A DNA stretch of 45,482 nucleotides from an uncultured Alphaproteobacteria bacterium (lineage in GTDB: Bacteria > Pseudomonadota > Alphaproteobacteria > RF32 > CAG-239). Under the pieces are notes generated by a model that was not told the DNA's origin, made no database searches, and was given only the letters and a program-made list of their open reading frames with translations. The stretch lies in assembly GCA_900540425.1 (NCBI GenBank), contig UQFU01000006.1:1-45482 (forward strand). Reading direction: 5' to 3'. A program made the translations under genes and the position numbers. Below are positions 8,366 through 15,468 of the stretch, piece by piece; position 1 is the stretch's first letter; each line of letters begins with the position of its first letter.

Positions 8366-9421
8366 GTGAATATTCGCACCAGAAATCGCATTGCTCATTC
8401 GCTGACGGCGCGCCAGTTGCGGCGGCTTTTGCAAAATCCGCTGGCGGGCCGGGAGCTGGAACTGGATAACCTGCGTCAGCGGACGGTCCGTTTTTGCGCC
8501 TATTCTTATTCGCCGAGGGTGGATATGAATTTGGCGGAGGTTCGGCGGGTGGTGATAGAGGAAGGCTGCAATCTGGTGATTGATCTGCGGGATAATCCGT
8601 ATGTTCGGACTTTGGTGGTGAAGGATAATTTTATCGGGCGGATAAACCTGTCGCGCAGCAGCATTACGAAAATCCGTATCGGTTCAAACTGCCGCTGCGA
8701 TTTGATTATCCATGACAGCCGTGAGTGTTTTAAACTGGCGGCGGCCGATGTTTTCAGCGGCCGTTTGGATATTGAAAATTCTTGTTTCCATCACCTGACG
8801 TTTGGGTATTATTGTTATGCGGATTTGCGCTTGCAGGATAATTGCGGCCGAAAAAAGATACGGCTGGGCGATGCTTTTCGGGGCAGTCTGGAAGCCTATG
8901 GTTTGGAAGTTCCTGAGATTTCCGCCGGAAACGACTGCCGCGGAAAAATCATATTGAAGCCGGGGGCGGCCGAAAAAGGCGTCCGCCGCCTGGCTGCCGG
9001 AGACGATTTTAAGGGGCTGGTCGATGCTTCATATTATCCGCATTTGGCCTGGGCCGAGTTTGGGCGGCGAGCTGCCGGAAAAATGAATTTTCAGGGCTGT
9101 CCGGGGCTGCGGGTCTTGAAGTTTGAGCGCGGGTTCAAGGGAGTTGCCGATTTGAGTGATTCCGGTATTGAATATATCCGGGCTTTGGAGGAGGCAGCGG
9201 GGAGTTTTATTGTGGTTAACTGCGAGCGTCTGCTGCAGTTGAAGCTTCCGTCTGACCGCAAGGCGATTGTTACCTCGGATCGGTATCCGCTTCAGGTTCG
9301 GCCGAGGGCGAATTGCCTGTATTATCTTTTTAGTTCCCGGGAACCGCCGCTGCGGTATCATACGCCGTTTTATGTCTGGTGGATAAGAGGAATCGGGCGC
9401 TATCTGAAAAGGCAGTTCTAG
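8366..9421 (+). CDS. Unrecognised protein with repeated beta-strand-like segments
   Basis: A 351 aa protein starting at a GTG with an AAGGGG ribosome site 10 nt upstream. I do not recognise a family. The middle (about 50-280) consists of short, alternating hydrophobic/charged segments with repeating patterns such as VVIEEGCNLVIDL, VVKDNFIGRINLS, IRIGSNCRCDLII and LAAGDDFKGLVD, recurring about every 22-24 residues. This suggests a beta-helix or leucine-rich-like solenoid. Cysteine content is high for a bacterial cytoplasmic protein. There is no signal peptide. The C-terminus ends in an aromatic/basic tail (VWWIRGIGRYLKRQF) that could touch a membrane. Placement after the glycosyltransferases suggests a role in the surface-glycan cluster. 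Its 3' end overlaps the convergent gene by 4 nt. Confidence 0.75.
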   Translation: MNIRTRNRIAHSLTARQLRRLLQNPLAGRELELDNLRQRTVRFCAYSYSPRVDMNLAEVRRVVIEEGCNLVIDLRDNPYVRTLVVKDNFIGRINLSRSSITKIRIGSNCRCDLIIHDSRECFKLAAADVFSGRLDIENSCFHHLTFGYYCYADLRLQDNCGRKKIRLGDAFRGSLEAYGLEVPEISAGNDCRGKIILKPGAAEKGVRRLAAGDDFKGLVDASYYPHLAWAEFGRRAAGKMNFQGCPGLRVLKFERGFKGVADLSDSGIEYIRALEEAAGSFIVVNCERLLQLKLPSDRKAIVTSDRYPLQVRPRANCLYYLFSSREPPLRYHTPFYVWWIRGIGRYLKRQF

Positions 9422-10098
9422 TGTTTGAAAAACAGAGAGAGCCGGGCTATCAGCCGGAACAGCGGCTGCAGGAGCCGGGGGGCTTTCCCGGCGGCGCCGA
9501 AGCGGACGGAGATGCGGGGAAGCCCGCAGTCGATGGCCACGCTCATGCGGTGGTGCCCCTGGTCGACGGTGTCCTGAACACCGAAGCTGCGACAGAGCAT
9601 AATTTCAATCGGAAAACGGTCGTCAAAGCCTTTTTCTTTCATGCTGTTATAAAGCTCTTCATAAAGCCGGCTGCGCATGTTTTCGGCAAGCCGGTTTTTC
9701 TTTTTGGTGAAAGTGTAGGCGTTTTCGCGAGTACGGAAACTGCGTTCGATTTTGAGCCGCCGGATGTCAAAAGGGTCGGTATGATAGATATTGGGAGAAA
9801 AAGATTTGTGTTTGTAGCGCAACGAGCGAATCAGCGGTGACAGAAAATCAAATTTACCGGTACGGGGTTCAAAGGCGATGCGAACCGGAATAAAGCTTTG
9901 TTTTTCGGCAATGGCGCGTTCGGCGGCTTCTCTTCCTTTGAGCAGGGTATCGGAAAGCTGTTTTTTTTCGTCTCCGATGAGAATCACCACGTCGTCATGC
10001 AGGTGCGAATCTTTTTTTTCGGCCGGCGCGTCCGGCAAAACCAGCAGATCTTCCGGAGCCAGGCGGTAGATTTCCGATGACAAGCAAACATTATACAT
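9418..10098 (-). CDS. Hypothetical protein with a ParB-like GHHR segment
   Basis: A 226 aa protein of unknown function. The only suggestive motif is VDQGHHRMSVAIDCGL near residues 175-195, which resembles the ParB/sulfiredoxin-type (D/Q)GHHR nucleotide-binding turn; the rest is not recognisable. The N-terminal half is acidic and polar and contains DDVVILIGDEKKQL; the middle is rich in Arg/Lys. No signal peptide or membrane segment is seen. The start ATG is followed by YNVCLSSEIYRL, and an AAAAGGAGAAA ribosome site lies upstream on the minus strand. It converges on the 351 aa gene with a 4 nt overlap. A kinase-like or ParB-like role would be a guess. Confidence 0.7.
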   Translation of the reverse strand: MYNVCLSSEIYRLAPEDLLVLPDAPAEKKDSHLHDDVVILIGDEKKQLSDTLLKGREAAERAIAEKQSFIPVRIAFEPRTGKFDFLSPLIRSLRYKHKSFSPNIYHTDPFDIRRLKIERSFRTRENAYTFTKKKNRLAENMRSRLYEELYNSMKEKGFDDRFPIEIMLCRSFGVQDTVDQGHHRMSVAIDCGLPRISVRFGAAGKAPRLLQPLFRLIARLSLFFKH

Positions 10099-10247
10099 TA
10101 ATTATTTCTCCTTTTCCAGTAAATACTACAAAATCTCGGGCTTGGCAAACAAAATTTTGTAACAAAACTGTCATAATTGTTGAGAAGCGCATAAAAATAT
10201 GGTATGATAAGTTATTAGCTGAATAAAAGATAGTGAGGAGTCCGGCA

Positions 10248-10775
10248 ATGACTGAGAGTAGCTTCAAAACTATCGGAACTACATTTGTTGAAGATATTTC
10301 GACAGCAAAAAATAGTGACGAATTATTTAGAATATTAAAGGACACCTGTTGTATTACGCTTAAGCCGGAGGCGGTGGCCGAGAAAGTGGCGCATTTGGAT
10401 TTGCCGACGGCGGCGATTGAGTTCAAAGCGACTTTGGCGCGACTGCAGATTGCGGAGCGTAACCGGGTGATTAATAAGCAGTTGTCCCAAATGAAGGACA
10501 AGGAAACCATGCGGGGGTATCTGAAGCGGTATTTGAAACAGGAGCGGGAAATTCCCCAGGTGGCGAATTATACTTATATTGCCATGCATACTTACATGAA
10601 GAAAAAATTCGGTACTGCCGAGGAGTTTAAGCAAGGACTGCATGAACATCTGGTTGCTCCGGTCATGCAAAATCAGGAAGGGCGCCTGAACGGAGAAAAT
10701 GATAATAAGATAATGCCAAATGACGCGCTTTTGCAAAAGAAAATGCAGGAACGCCGGATTTCGGGATTGTTCTAA
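10248..10775 (+). CDS. Hypothetical helical protein
   Basis: A 175 aa protein with no recognised domain. It is rich in Lys, Glu and Gln and is predicted by eye to be mainly helical (for example AIEFKATLARLQIAERNRV and the basic MRGYLKRYLKQER stretch). It has no signal peptide or membrane segment. The ATG at 10248 is chosen because GTGAGGAG immediately upstream is its ribosome site; a longer in-frame GTG start would lie inside that site. It stands alone between two convergent genes and is followed by a strong bidirectional terminator. Confidence 0.75.
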   Translation: MTESSFKTIGTTFVEDISTAKNSDELFRILKDTCCITLKPEAVAEKVAHLDLPTAAIEFKATLARLQIAERNRVINKQLSQMKDKETMRGYLKRYLKQEREIPQVANYTYIAMHTYMKKKFGTAEEFKQGLHEHLVAPVMQNQEGRLNGENDNKIMPNDALLQKKMQERRISGLF

Positions 10776-10794
10776 AGGGGAAAACTTATAAAAA

Positions 10795-10820
10795 AATGCC
10801 GGTCAACCGGCATTTTTTTT
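10795..10820. terminator. Bidirectional intrinsic terminator
   Basis: A perfect inverted repeat ATGCCGGT / ACCGGCAT with a 2 nt loop is flanked by an A run on the left and a T run on the right. It can terminate both the 175 aa gene (plus strand) and ruvX (minus strand), which converge here. Confidence 0.9.
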
Positions 10821-11286
10821 ATTGTCTGCCGGCGAATTTCAGGGCGTCAAGAAAACCCTGCAAGATATATGAAGCCGCCGAAGCGTCAAGAACGTTTTTT
10901 CTTTTTTTGCGGGACATATCGACTTCTTTGATAAGAAAATTTTCAACGGCGCGGCTGGACAGGCGTTCGTCCCAAAAGGCGCAGGGCAGACCGGTTTCGG
11001 CAGCCAGACGGCCGGCAAATTTGCGGACGGCGGCGGCGGTTTTGCCTTCGGTTCCGTCCATTTGCAACGGCAGGCCGAAGACCATGCCGCCAACCTCTTT
11101 TTCGGCAATAATCTTTTTGATGGACCGGAAATCTTCGGCATGGCTGCGACGTTGGATAATCCCATAGGAAGTGGCAACGGTCAGGAGCAGGTCGCTGACG
11201 GCAACGCCGAGACGTTTTTCGCCATAGTCAAAGCCAATAACGGCCTTGTAGGCCGGAAGCTGTTGTTTAAACTCTTTAATATCCAT
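10819..11286 (-). CDS. ruvX: Putative pre-16S rRNA nuclease / Holliday junction resolvase RuvX (YqgF)
   Basis: A 155 aa RNase H-fold protein. It shows the family landmarks VIGFDYGEKRLGVAVSD (catalytic Asp20), VFGLPLQMDGTEG, FWDERLSS (catalytic Glu) and VLDASAASYILQGFLD (third acidic residue). YqgF/RuvX matures the 5' end of 16S rRNA in E. coli and has been proposed as an alternative Holliday junction resolvase. The start at 11286 gives the usual length; a longer frame to 11340 would run through the promoter-like TATAAT of the divergent tolB and is not credible. The gene is divergent from tolB, sharing an 83 nt intergenic region. Confidence 0.92.
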   Translation of the reverse strand: MDIKEFKQQLPAYKAVIGFDYGEKRLGVAVSDLLLTVATSYGIIQRRSHAEDFRSIKKIIAEKEVGGMVFGLPLQMDGTEGKTAAAVRKFAGRLAAETGLPCAFWDERLSSRAVENFLIKEVDMSRKKRKNVLDASAASYILQGFLDALKFAGRQ

Positions 11287-11301
11287 GTATGAACTTTTCG
11301 C

Positions 11302-11330
11302 TAATTGATTTTTAATAATCTTAGTATAAT
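11302..11330 (+). promoter_or_regulatory. Probable tolB promoter
   Basis: A consensus -10 box TATAAT lies at 11325-11330, with a weak -35 candidate TAATTG at 11302-11307 and 17 nt between. It sits 39 nt before the tolB start in the ruvX-tolB divergent region. The -35 match is poor. Confidence 0.5.
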
Positions 11331-11369
11331 ATATTGCCAATTAAAAGCTTTTTTTGTGGGGTTATCAAA

Positions 11370-12683
11370 ATGAAATTGAAGTATTATCTGGCGCTGGTAT
11401 TGATGCTGCTGGCGACGCCGGCGAAGGCGGAACTGGAAATCAACGTTGCAGGCGCGATGCGCGATCCGATGCCGCTGGCAATGCCCGAGATGATTCACGA
11501 CGGCTTTTTTGTCGGGCAATATGCCGATAAAATCCGCAAAGTCGTGGTGGCCGATTTGGAACGTTCGGGGTTGTTTAAGGTTTTGCCGCAAAACAGCTAT
11601 ATTCAGGAATTTACTTCAATGGATCAGGAGCCGGCCTTTGTAGATTGGCGGGCGATTAATGCCCATGCGCTGGTTCAGAGTTCGGTTCGGGAACTGGACG
11701 ACAAAAACCTTCGGGTCGAGTTTCGGTTGTGGGACGTGCCGGCCGAGAGCCAGATGAAAGGGCAGTCGTTTACAACGACCAAGAGCAACTGGCGCCGGGT
11801 GGCACATGTGATTGCCGATGCCATTTATGAACGTTTGACCGGCGAAAAGGGGTATTTTGACACGCGGGTGGTTTATGTTTCGGAGACCGGACCGGCAACC
11901 CGCCGCGTCAAACGGCTGGCGATTATGGATCAGGACGGCGAGAATCATAAGTTTCTGACCTCCGGTGCGGCGATGGCGCTGACACCCCGGTTTTCGCCCA
12001 ATTTGCAGAAGATTACTTATATGTCCTATTCCGGCGGGGTTCCGAAAGTGTATATTTTGGATATTGAAAACGGTCGCCAGCAGCTGATTGGCAATTTTCC
12101 GGGCATGACTTTTGCGCCGCGGTTTTCTCCCGACAGCAACAAGCTTCTGTTGAGTTATGCTTCCGGCGGACAGACCAATATTTTTGAAATGGATTTACGT
12201 GGCGGGCGCAGCAAGCAGCTGACTTCCGGCGGGTCTATCAATACGTCTCCAAGCTATTCTCCCGACGGTTCTAAGATAGTGTTTAACTCCGACCGCGGAG
12301 GCAATCAACAGCTTTATATTATGAACGCTGACGGTTCCGATGTTCATCGCATCAGTTTTAATCCCGGGCGCTATGCAACGCCGGTATGGTCTCCGCGCGG
12401 CGACTATATTGCTTTTACAAAAATGGTTAACGGGCAGTTCTGTATCGGAGTGATGTATCCGGAACCGATTGACGGTATTGATGGCGAGCGCATTCTTTCC
12501 TGCGGTTATCTTAAGGAAGGGCCGACCTGGTCTCCGAACGGCCGTGTCCTGATGTTCTTTGCCCAGGATCGGGCCGGCGGTCCGGTTCGATTGCAAAGCA
12601 TTGATTTGACCGGGCATAATGAACGTTTGGTAGTAACGCCGTCAGACGGGTCTGACCCAGCATGGTCTCCTTTGCTGCCTTAA
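11370..12683 (+). CDS. tolB: Tol-Pal system beta-propeller protein TolB
   Basis: A 437 aa periplasmic protein of the Tol-Pal envelope system, which supports outer membrane integrity and constriction during division. The first 20 residues form a Sec signal peptide (Lys-rich start, hydrophobic core, TPAKA before the cut and ELEINV after). The N-terminal domain is followed from about residue 190 by PD40/WD40-like propeller repeats with recurring [20 protein letters not shown] and WSPNGRVL strings. The start at 11370 is set by the signal peptide; an in-frame start further upstream would spoil it. No pal, tolA or ybgF follows, so the Tol cluster is split in this genome. The usual downstream space is taken by repeats and a retroelement. 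Confidence 0.95.
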   Translation: MKLKYYLALVLMLLATPAKAELEINVAGAMRDPMPLAMPEMIHDGFFVGQYADKIRKVVVADLERSGLFKVLPQNSYIQEFTSMDQEPAFVDWRAINAHALVQSSVRELDDKNLRVEFRLWDVPAESQMKGQSFTTTKSNWRRVAHVIADAIYERLTGEKGYFDTRVVYVSETGPATRRVKRLAIMDQDGENHKFLTSGAAMALTPRFSPNLQKITYMSYSGGVPKVYILDIENGRQQLIGNFPGMTFAPRFSPDSNKLLLSYASGGQTNIFEMDLRGGRSKQLTSGGSINTSPSYSPDGSKIVFNSDRGGNQQLYIMNADGSDVHRISFNPGRYATPVWSPRGDYIAFTKMVNGQFCIGVMYPEPIDGIDGERILSCGYLKEGPTWSPNGRVLMFFAQDRAGGPVRLQSIDLTGHNERLVVTPSDGSDPAWSPLLP

Positions 12684-12808
12684 CTTTGGGGATATTGCAT
12701 AAAGTTTCCCCCTTGGGCGCAACAGCGGCATTAATCAATAACTGTTCCTTCCTTAGGTGCGGCAGCGGTTATCAAGGGGTCTTCGAGTTTTTCTTGTTTC
12801 CTTTTGTA

Positions 12809-12881
12809 ATTCCGGGCTTGACCCGGAATCCAGGCGGCTAAGGAATCAATATTGACCTGGACTCCGGCTCGGAGGCCGGAG
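12809..12881. repeat. Palindromic intergenic element
   Basis: Two perfect short palindromes are nested in a larger one. ATTCCGGG pairs with CCCGGAAT at 12809-12829, and CTCCGGC pairs with GCCGGAG at 12862-12881. Between them GGAATCCAGG at 12825-12834 pairs with CCTGGACTCC at 12857-12866 with one mismatch. The 'CCGGGCTTGACCCGG' style matches palindromic repeats scattered through many alphaproteobacterial genomes. Confidence 0.75.
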
Positions 12882-13022
12882 TGACAGGTAAAGAAAAAGG
12901 TCAGAGTGACAGATAAAAAACAGGCCGGAGTGACAGATAAAAAACAGGCCGGGGTGACAGAAGAGAAAAAATGTTGCGGTATGACAGGAAGAGAGAAAAC
13001 GCTGTGCTGTGACAGGAAGGAG
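12876..13022. repeat. Degenerate tandem array with TGACAG core
   Basis: Six copies of TGACAG at 12882, 12907, 12931, 12955, 12982 and 13010 are spaced 24-28 nt. The middle copies share CCGGAGTGACAGATAAAAAA almost exactly and the outer ones decay. The array appears to have grown from the right arm of the adjacent palindromic element, whose end is the same GCCGGAGTGACAG. Confidence 0.8.
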
Positions 13023-13039
13023 TAAAAATTTTACAATAT

Positions 13040-13115
13040 TTTGCAATCTAAAGTTAAAAAAAAATATTTTTGCTAATATATTGTTAATAACTTTAAGTTA
13101 CTATTTGCAATCTAA
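13040..13115 (+). repeat. Direct repeat pair upstream of avd
   Basis: The 12-mer TTTGCAATCTAA occurs at 13040-13051 and again at 13104-13115, each followed by a purine and GT. The pair is 64 nt apart in AT-rich DNA about 90 nt upstream of avd. It could be a regulator binding site; no function is shown by the sequence alone. Confidence 0.5.
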
Positions 13116-13205
13116 GGTGGATATATTACAAATGTATTTGCCGATGGCACGAAATTATTAAGTACAGGCCAGGTCGGTTGGTGATATAATTTAGTGAGGT
13201 GAGTT

Positions 13206-13613
13206 GTGGCTCTTTATAGCGAATTGCCGGTATACCGGGACAGTTACCGCCTATTGATGGAAATTTACAAGGTGACTAACACGTTTTCCCGCGAATACAA
13301 GTTCAGTCTGGGGCAGGATATGCGACGCGACACTTTGTCGCTGTTTCGGAATTTGTACCGGGCCAATAAGAATAAAGACAAAACAGCTCATTTGGAGGCT
13401 TTTTTAGATGATTTTGAGCTGCTCAGGCTGGAAATCCGCGTTTGTTTGGATTTGAAGCTCTTATCTTTTAAGAAAATGGCCGAGATTGCGCTGATTACCG
13501 ACAGTATCAGCAAACAAGTAACAGCTTGGAAAAACAGAACAAAAGATAAGGATAAAGATAAGTTTAAAAATAAGAATTGCCAGAACCTGGCGGATTATGG
13601 TCTGACAGGGTGA
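13206..13613 (+). CDS. avd: Avd-family DGR accessory variability determinant
   Basis: A 135 aa small four-helix protein matching the Avd family of diversity-generating retroelements: LPVYRDSYRLLMEIYKVT at the start, then FSREYKFSLGQDMRRDTL, IYRANKNKDK-like polar loop and ISKQVTAW near residue 105. Avd is a basic, barrel-forming protein that binds the DGR reverse transcriptase and the template RNA and is needed for cDNA synthesis in the Bordetella phage system. The GTG start follows GAGG at a 6 nt spacing. The last 25-30 residues after ISKQVTAWKNR are unusual: a Lys/Asp run and then NCQNLADYGLTG, whose DNA is the first copy of the downstream repeat. Identity is strongly supported by the reverse transcriptase downstream. 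Confidence 0.93.
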   Translation: MALYSELPVYRDSYRLLMEIYKVTNTFSREYKFSLGQDMRRDTLSLFRNLYRANKNKDKTAHLEAFLDDFELLRLEIRVCLDLKLLSFKKMAEIALITDSISKQVTAWKNRTKDKDKDKFKNKNCQNLADYGLTG

Positions 13614-13640
13614 GCATGTTTTATTTTCAAAAGGGCTGCC

Positions 13641-13827
13641 GACAGCCGGGCGCAGGAAACTCGTCCGGGTGTTAAGCCAAAGAAACGGGCAGCTGATATT
13701 GTGTGTTTGGTCTTCGTCCGAGTACACGAACAACAACGCGTGGAACGTGAACGCCAATAACGGCAATGTGAACAACAACAACAATAAGAACAACAACAAT
13801 GGTTACGTCAGGTGTGTCCTCGCTTTT
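13641..13827 (+). repeat. DGR array unit 1 (hairpin + core)
   Basis: Hairpin 13641-13673 with GAAA loop at 13656-13659; core 13708-13827. The core reads WSSSEYTNNNAWNVNANNG, then a long Asn run and GYVRCVLAF, with 17 Asn codons, 13 of them AAC. It is the longest core and belongs to the 'TACGTCAGG' 3' class. A stop codon follows shortly (NKI, then TAA). Confidence 0.85.
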
Positions 13828-13908
13828 GGAAATAAGATATAATTTTGCCGGAATCCTTCAGGTTACGGCCTGTTGGAGCGAGCATGCTTTATTTTAAAAA
13901 GGGCTGCC

Positions 13909-14085
13909 GACAGCCGGTGCAGGAAACTCGTCCGGGTGTTAAGCAAAAACCGGCAGCTGATATTGTGTGCTTGGTCTTCGTCCGAGAACAACAACAACAA
14001 CGCGTGGATCGTGAACGCCAATGACGGCAATGTGAACAACAACAATAAGAACAACAACAATTACGTCAGGTGTGTCCTCGCTTTT
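13909..14085 (+). repeat. DGR array unit 2 (hairpin + core)
   Basis: Hairpin 13909-13940; core 13972-14085. The segment after WSSSE is five successive AAC codons, where most other units have TAT AGC AAC AAC AAC; 16 Asn codons in total. 'TACGTCAGG' 3' class. Confidence 0.85.
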
Positions 14086-14175
14086 TGGAATAAGGCAATA
14101 ATTCAAAATATTTGCCGGAATTCAACAGATTACGGTTTGTTGGAGTGTGCAGGTTTTATCTTAAAAAGGGCTGTC

Positions 14176-14358
14176 GACAGCCGGGTGCAGGAAACTCGTC
14201 CGGGTGTTAAGCAAAAAAACGGGCAGCTGATATTGTGCGCTTGGTCTTCGTCCGAGTATAGCAGCAACAACGCGTGGGAAGTGAACGCCAATAACGGCAA
14301 TGTGAACAACAACAATAAGAACAACAACAACAAATACGTCAGGTGTGTCCTCGCTTTT
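14176..14358 (+). repeat. DGR array unit 3 (hairpin + core)
   Basis: Hairpin 14176-14208; core 14242-14358. The preceding GGCTGTCGACAGCC is a perfect 14 nt palindrome. The core reads WSSSEYSSNNAWEVNANNG, an Asn run, and KYVRCVLAF. 'TACGTCAGG' 3' class. Confidence 0.85.
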
Positions 14359-14452
14359 TGGGATAAGACCAATATGTCTGTCTTTATCTTGCCGGAACTT
14401 GCCGGATTACGGTCTGGCAGGGTGAGCATATTTTATTTTCAAAAGGGCTGCC

Positions 14453-14634
14453 GACAGCCGGGTGAGGAAACTCGTCCGGGTGTTAAGCCAAAACAGGCAG
14501 CTGATATTGTGCGCTTGGTCTTCGTCCGAGTATAGCAACAACAACGCGTGGAACGTGAACGGCAGTAATGGTTGGTTGAACAATGGCAACAATAAGGCTA
14601 ATAACGCCTTTTACGTTCGGTGTGTCCTAGCTTT
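14453..14634 (+). repeat. DGR array unit 4 (hairpin + core)
   Basis: Hairpin 14453-14484 with a clean GAG-GAAA-CTC apex; core 14516-14634. The central part departs from the pure Asn run (NGSNGWLNNGNNKANNAF). It is the first unit of the 'TACGTTCGG' 3' class, shared by units 4-7. Confidence 0.85.
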
Positions 14635-14716
14635 GGGAAATAAGATATAATTTTGCCGGAATCTTTCAGGTTACGGCCTGTTGGAGTGAGCATATTTTAC
14701 TTTCAAAAGGGCTGTC

Positions 14717-14897
14717 GACAGCCGGGTGCAGGAAACTCGTCCGGGTGTTAAGCAAAAACCGGCAGCTGGTATGGTGCGCTTGGTCTTCGTCCGAGTATAG
14801 CAACAACAACGCGTGGAACGTGAACGCCAGCAACGGCGGTGTGAACAACAACGATAAGGCTTGGAACAACAATTACGTTCGGTGTGTCCTAGCTTTT
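14717..14897 (+). repeat. DGR array unit 5 (hairpin + core)
   Basis: Hairpin 14717-14749; core 14781-14897. The core reads WSSSEYSNNNAWNVNASNGG, VNNNDKAWNNN and YVRCVLAF. 'TACGTTCGG' 3' class. Confidence 0.85.
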
Positions 14898-14995
14898 GGG
14901 GGTAAAATTATATGGCGGTCAGCAAGCTGTTTTGCCGGAACCAGGCAGATTATGGTCTGTCAGGGTGTGCATGTTTTGTTTTCAAAAGGGTTGCC

Positions 14996-15178
14996 GACAA
15001 TAAAGGTGAGGAAACTCGTTTTATTGTTAAACCAAAACCGGCAGCTGATATTGTGTGTTTGGTCTTCGTCCGAGTATGACTACCGTTATGCGTGGAATGC
15101 GAACGCCAATAACGGCGGTGTGAACTGGGAGAACAGTAAGAATGGTAAACCATATTACGTTCGGTGTGTCCTAGCTTT
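14996..15178 (+). repeat. DGR array unit 6 (covariant hairpin + least A-rich core)
   Basis: Hairpin 14996-15028 has different arms from units 1-5, ACAATAAA and TTTATTGT, which pair perfectly around the same GAG-GAAA-CTC apex. The core 15060-15178 is the most divergent: the AGC AAC AAC AAC block is replaced by GAC TAC CGT TAT, and later codons read NWENSKNGKPY. Changes include adenine and other positions, so it looks either like a formerly mutagenised copy or a template for a different target. Confidence 0.85.
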
Positions 15179-15266
15179 GGGAAACAAGATAAAAAAATAT
15201 TTTTGCCGGAACTTGCCGGATTACGGTTTGGCAGGGTGTGCATGCTTTATTTTAAAAAGGGCTGCC

Positions 15267-15443
15267 GACAACCGGAGGGGCGGAAACGTTTGCGGTTGTT
15301 AAGTCAAATACGGGCAGCTGATATGGTGCGCTTGGTCTTCGTCCGAGTATAGCAACAACAACGCGTGGAACGTGAACGCCAACGGCGGTGTGAACAACAA
15401 CAATAAGGGTAACGCCTTTTACGTTCGGTGTGTCCTAGCTTTT
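15267..15443 (+). repeat. DGR array unit 7 (covariant hairpin + core next to RT)
   Basis: Hairpin 15267-15300 has arms ACAACCG and CGGTTGT, again differing on both sides while keeping pairing, with a GAAA loop. The core 15333-15443 is the shortest (NANGGVNNNNKGNAF). Only 25 nt separate the core end from the reverse transcriptase start, the usual place of a DGR template repeat. Confidence 0.87.
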
Positions 15444-15468
15444 TGGAATAAGGCAATTAACAGGGTAG

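Larger units (their letters stand above)
12684..13205. other. Repeat-filled intergenic region
   Basis: This 522 nt gap between tolB and avd carries no credible gene. It holds a palindromic element, a short tandem TGACAG array and a direct-repeat pair, listed separately. The first 100 nt after tolB show no clear terminator. Confidence 0.7.
13574..15450 (+). repeat. Seven-unit tandem array of candidate DGR template repeats
   Basis: Seven diverged direct repeats, spaced 264, 270, 274, 265, 279 and 273 nt (core start to core start), fill the space between avd and the reverse transcriptase. Each unit contains, in order: a leader resembling TTGCCGGAACTTGCCGGATT, an A/T-rich stretch, a hairpin with GAAA loop, about 33 nt of spacer containing GGCAGCTGATATTGTG, and an AAC-rich core starting TGGTCTTCGTCCGAG and ending GTGTGTCCT(A/C)GCT. 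Cores are in one reading frame and read WSSSE...YVRCVLA, while the stretches upstream of the cores do not keep one frame between units. AAC-rich codons are the mark of DGR template repeats, where adenines are the mutable positions. The first leader overlaps the avd 3' end. Silent gene cassettes are the main alternative reading. Confidence 0.88.

Noticed and set aside
12684..12780. Remnant gene after tolB (pal-like)
   Set aside because: No pal or OmpA-type motif is visible and the frame is short; the Tol-Pal neighbour seems to be elsewhere.
13185..13190. TATAAT directly upstream of avd
   Set aside because: A start site about 7 nt downstream would fall inside or next to the avd ribosome site, leaving almost no leader, and no good -35 box is in place. 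The true promoter is probably further upstream.
13620..15300. CRISPR-like array
   Set aside because: Units are about 270 bp, hold coding-like cores and diverge along their full length; they lack short repeats with unrelated spacers and no cas gene is near.
13873..15302. Longer open reading frames through the array (such as one running 13873-14535)
   Set aside because: They read through hairpin and leader segments in frames that differ between units; only the cores share a frame. They are by-products of the repeats, not separate genes.
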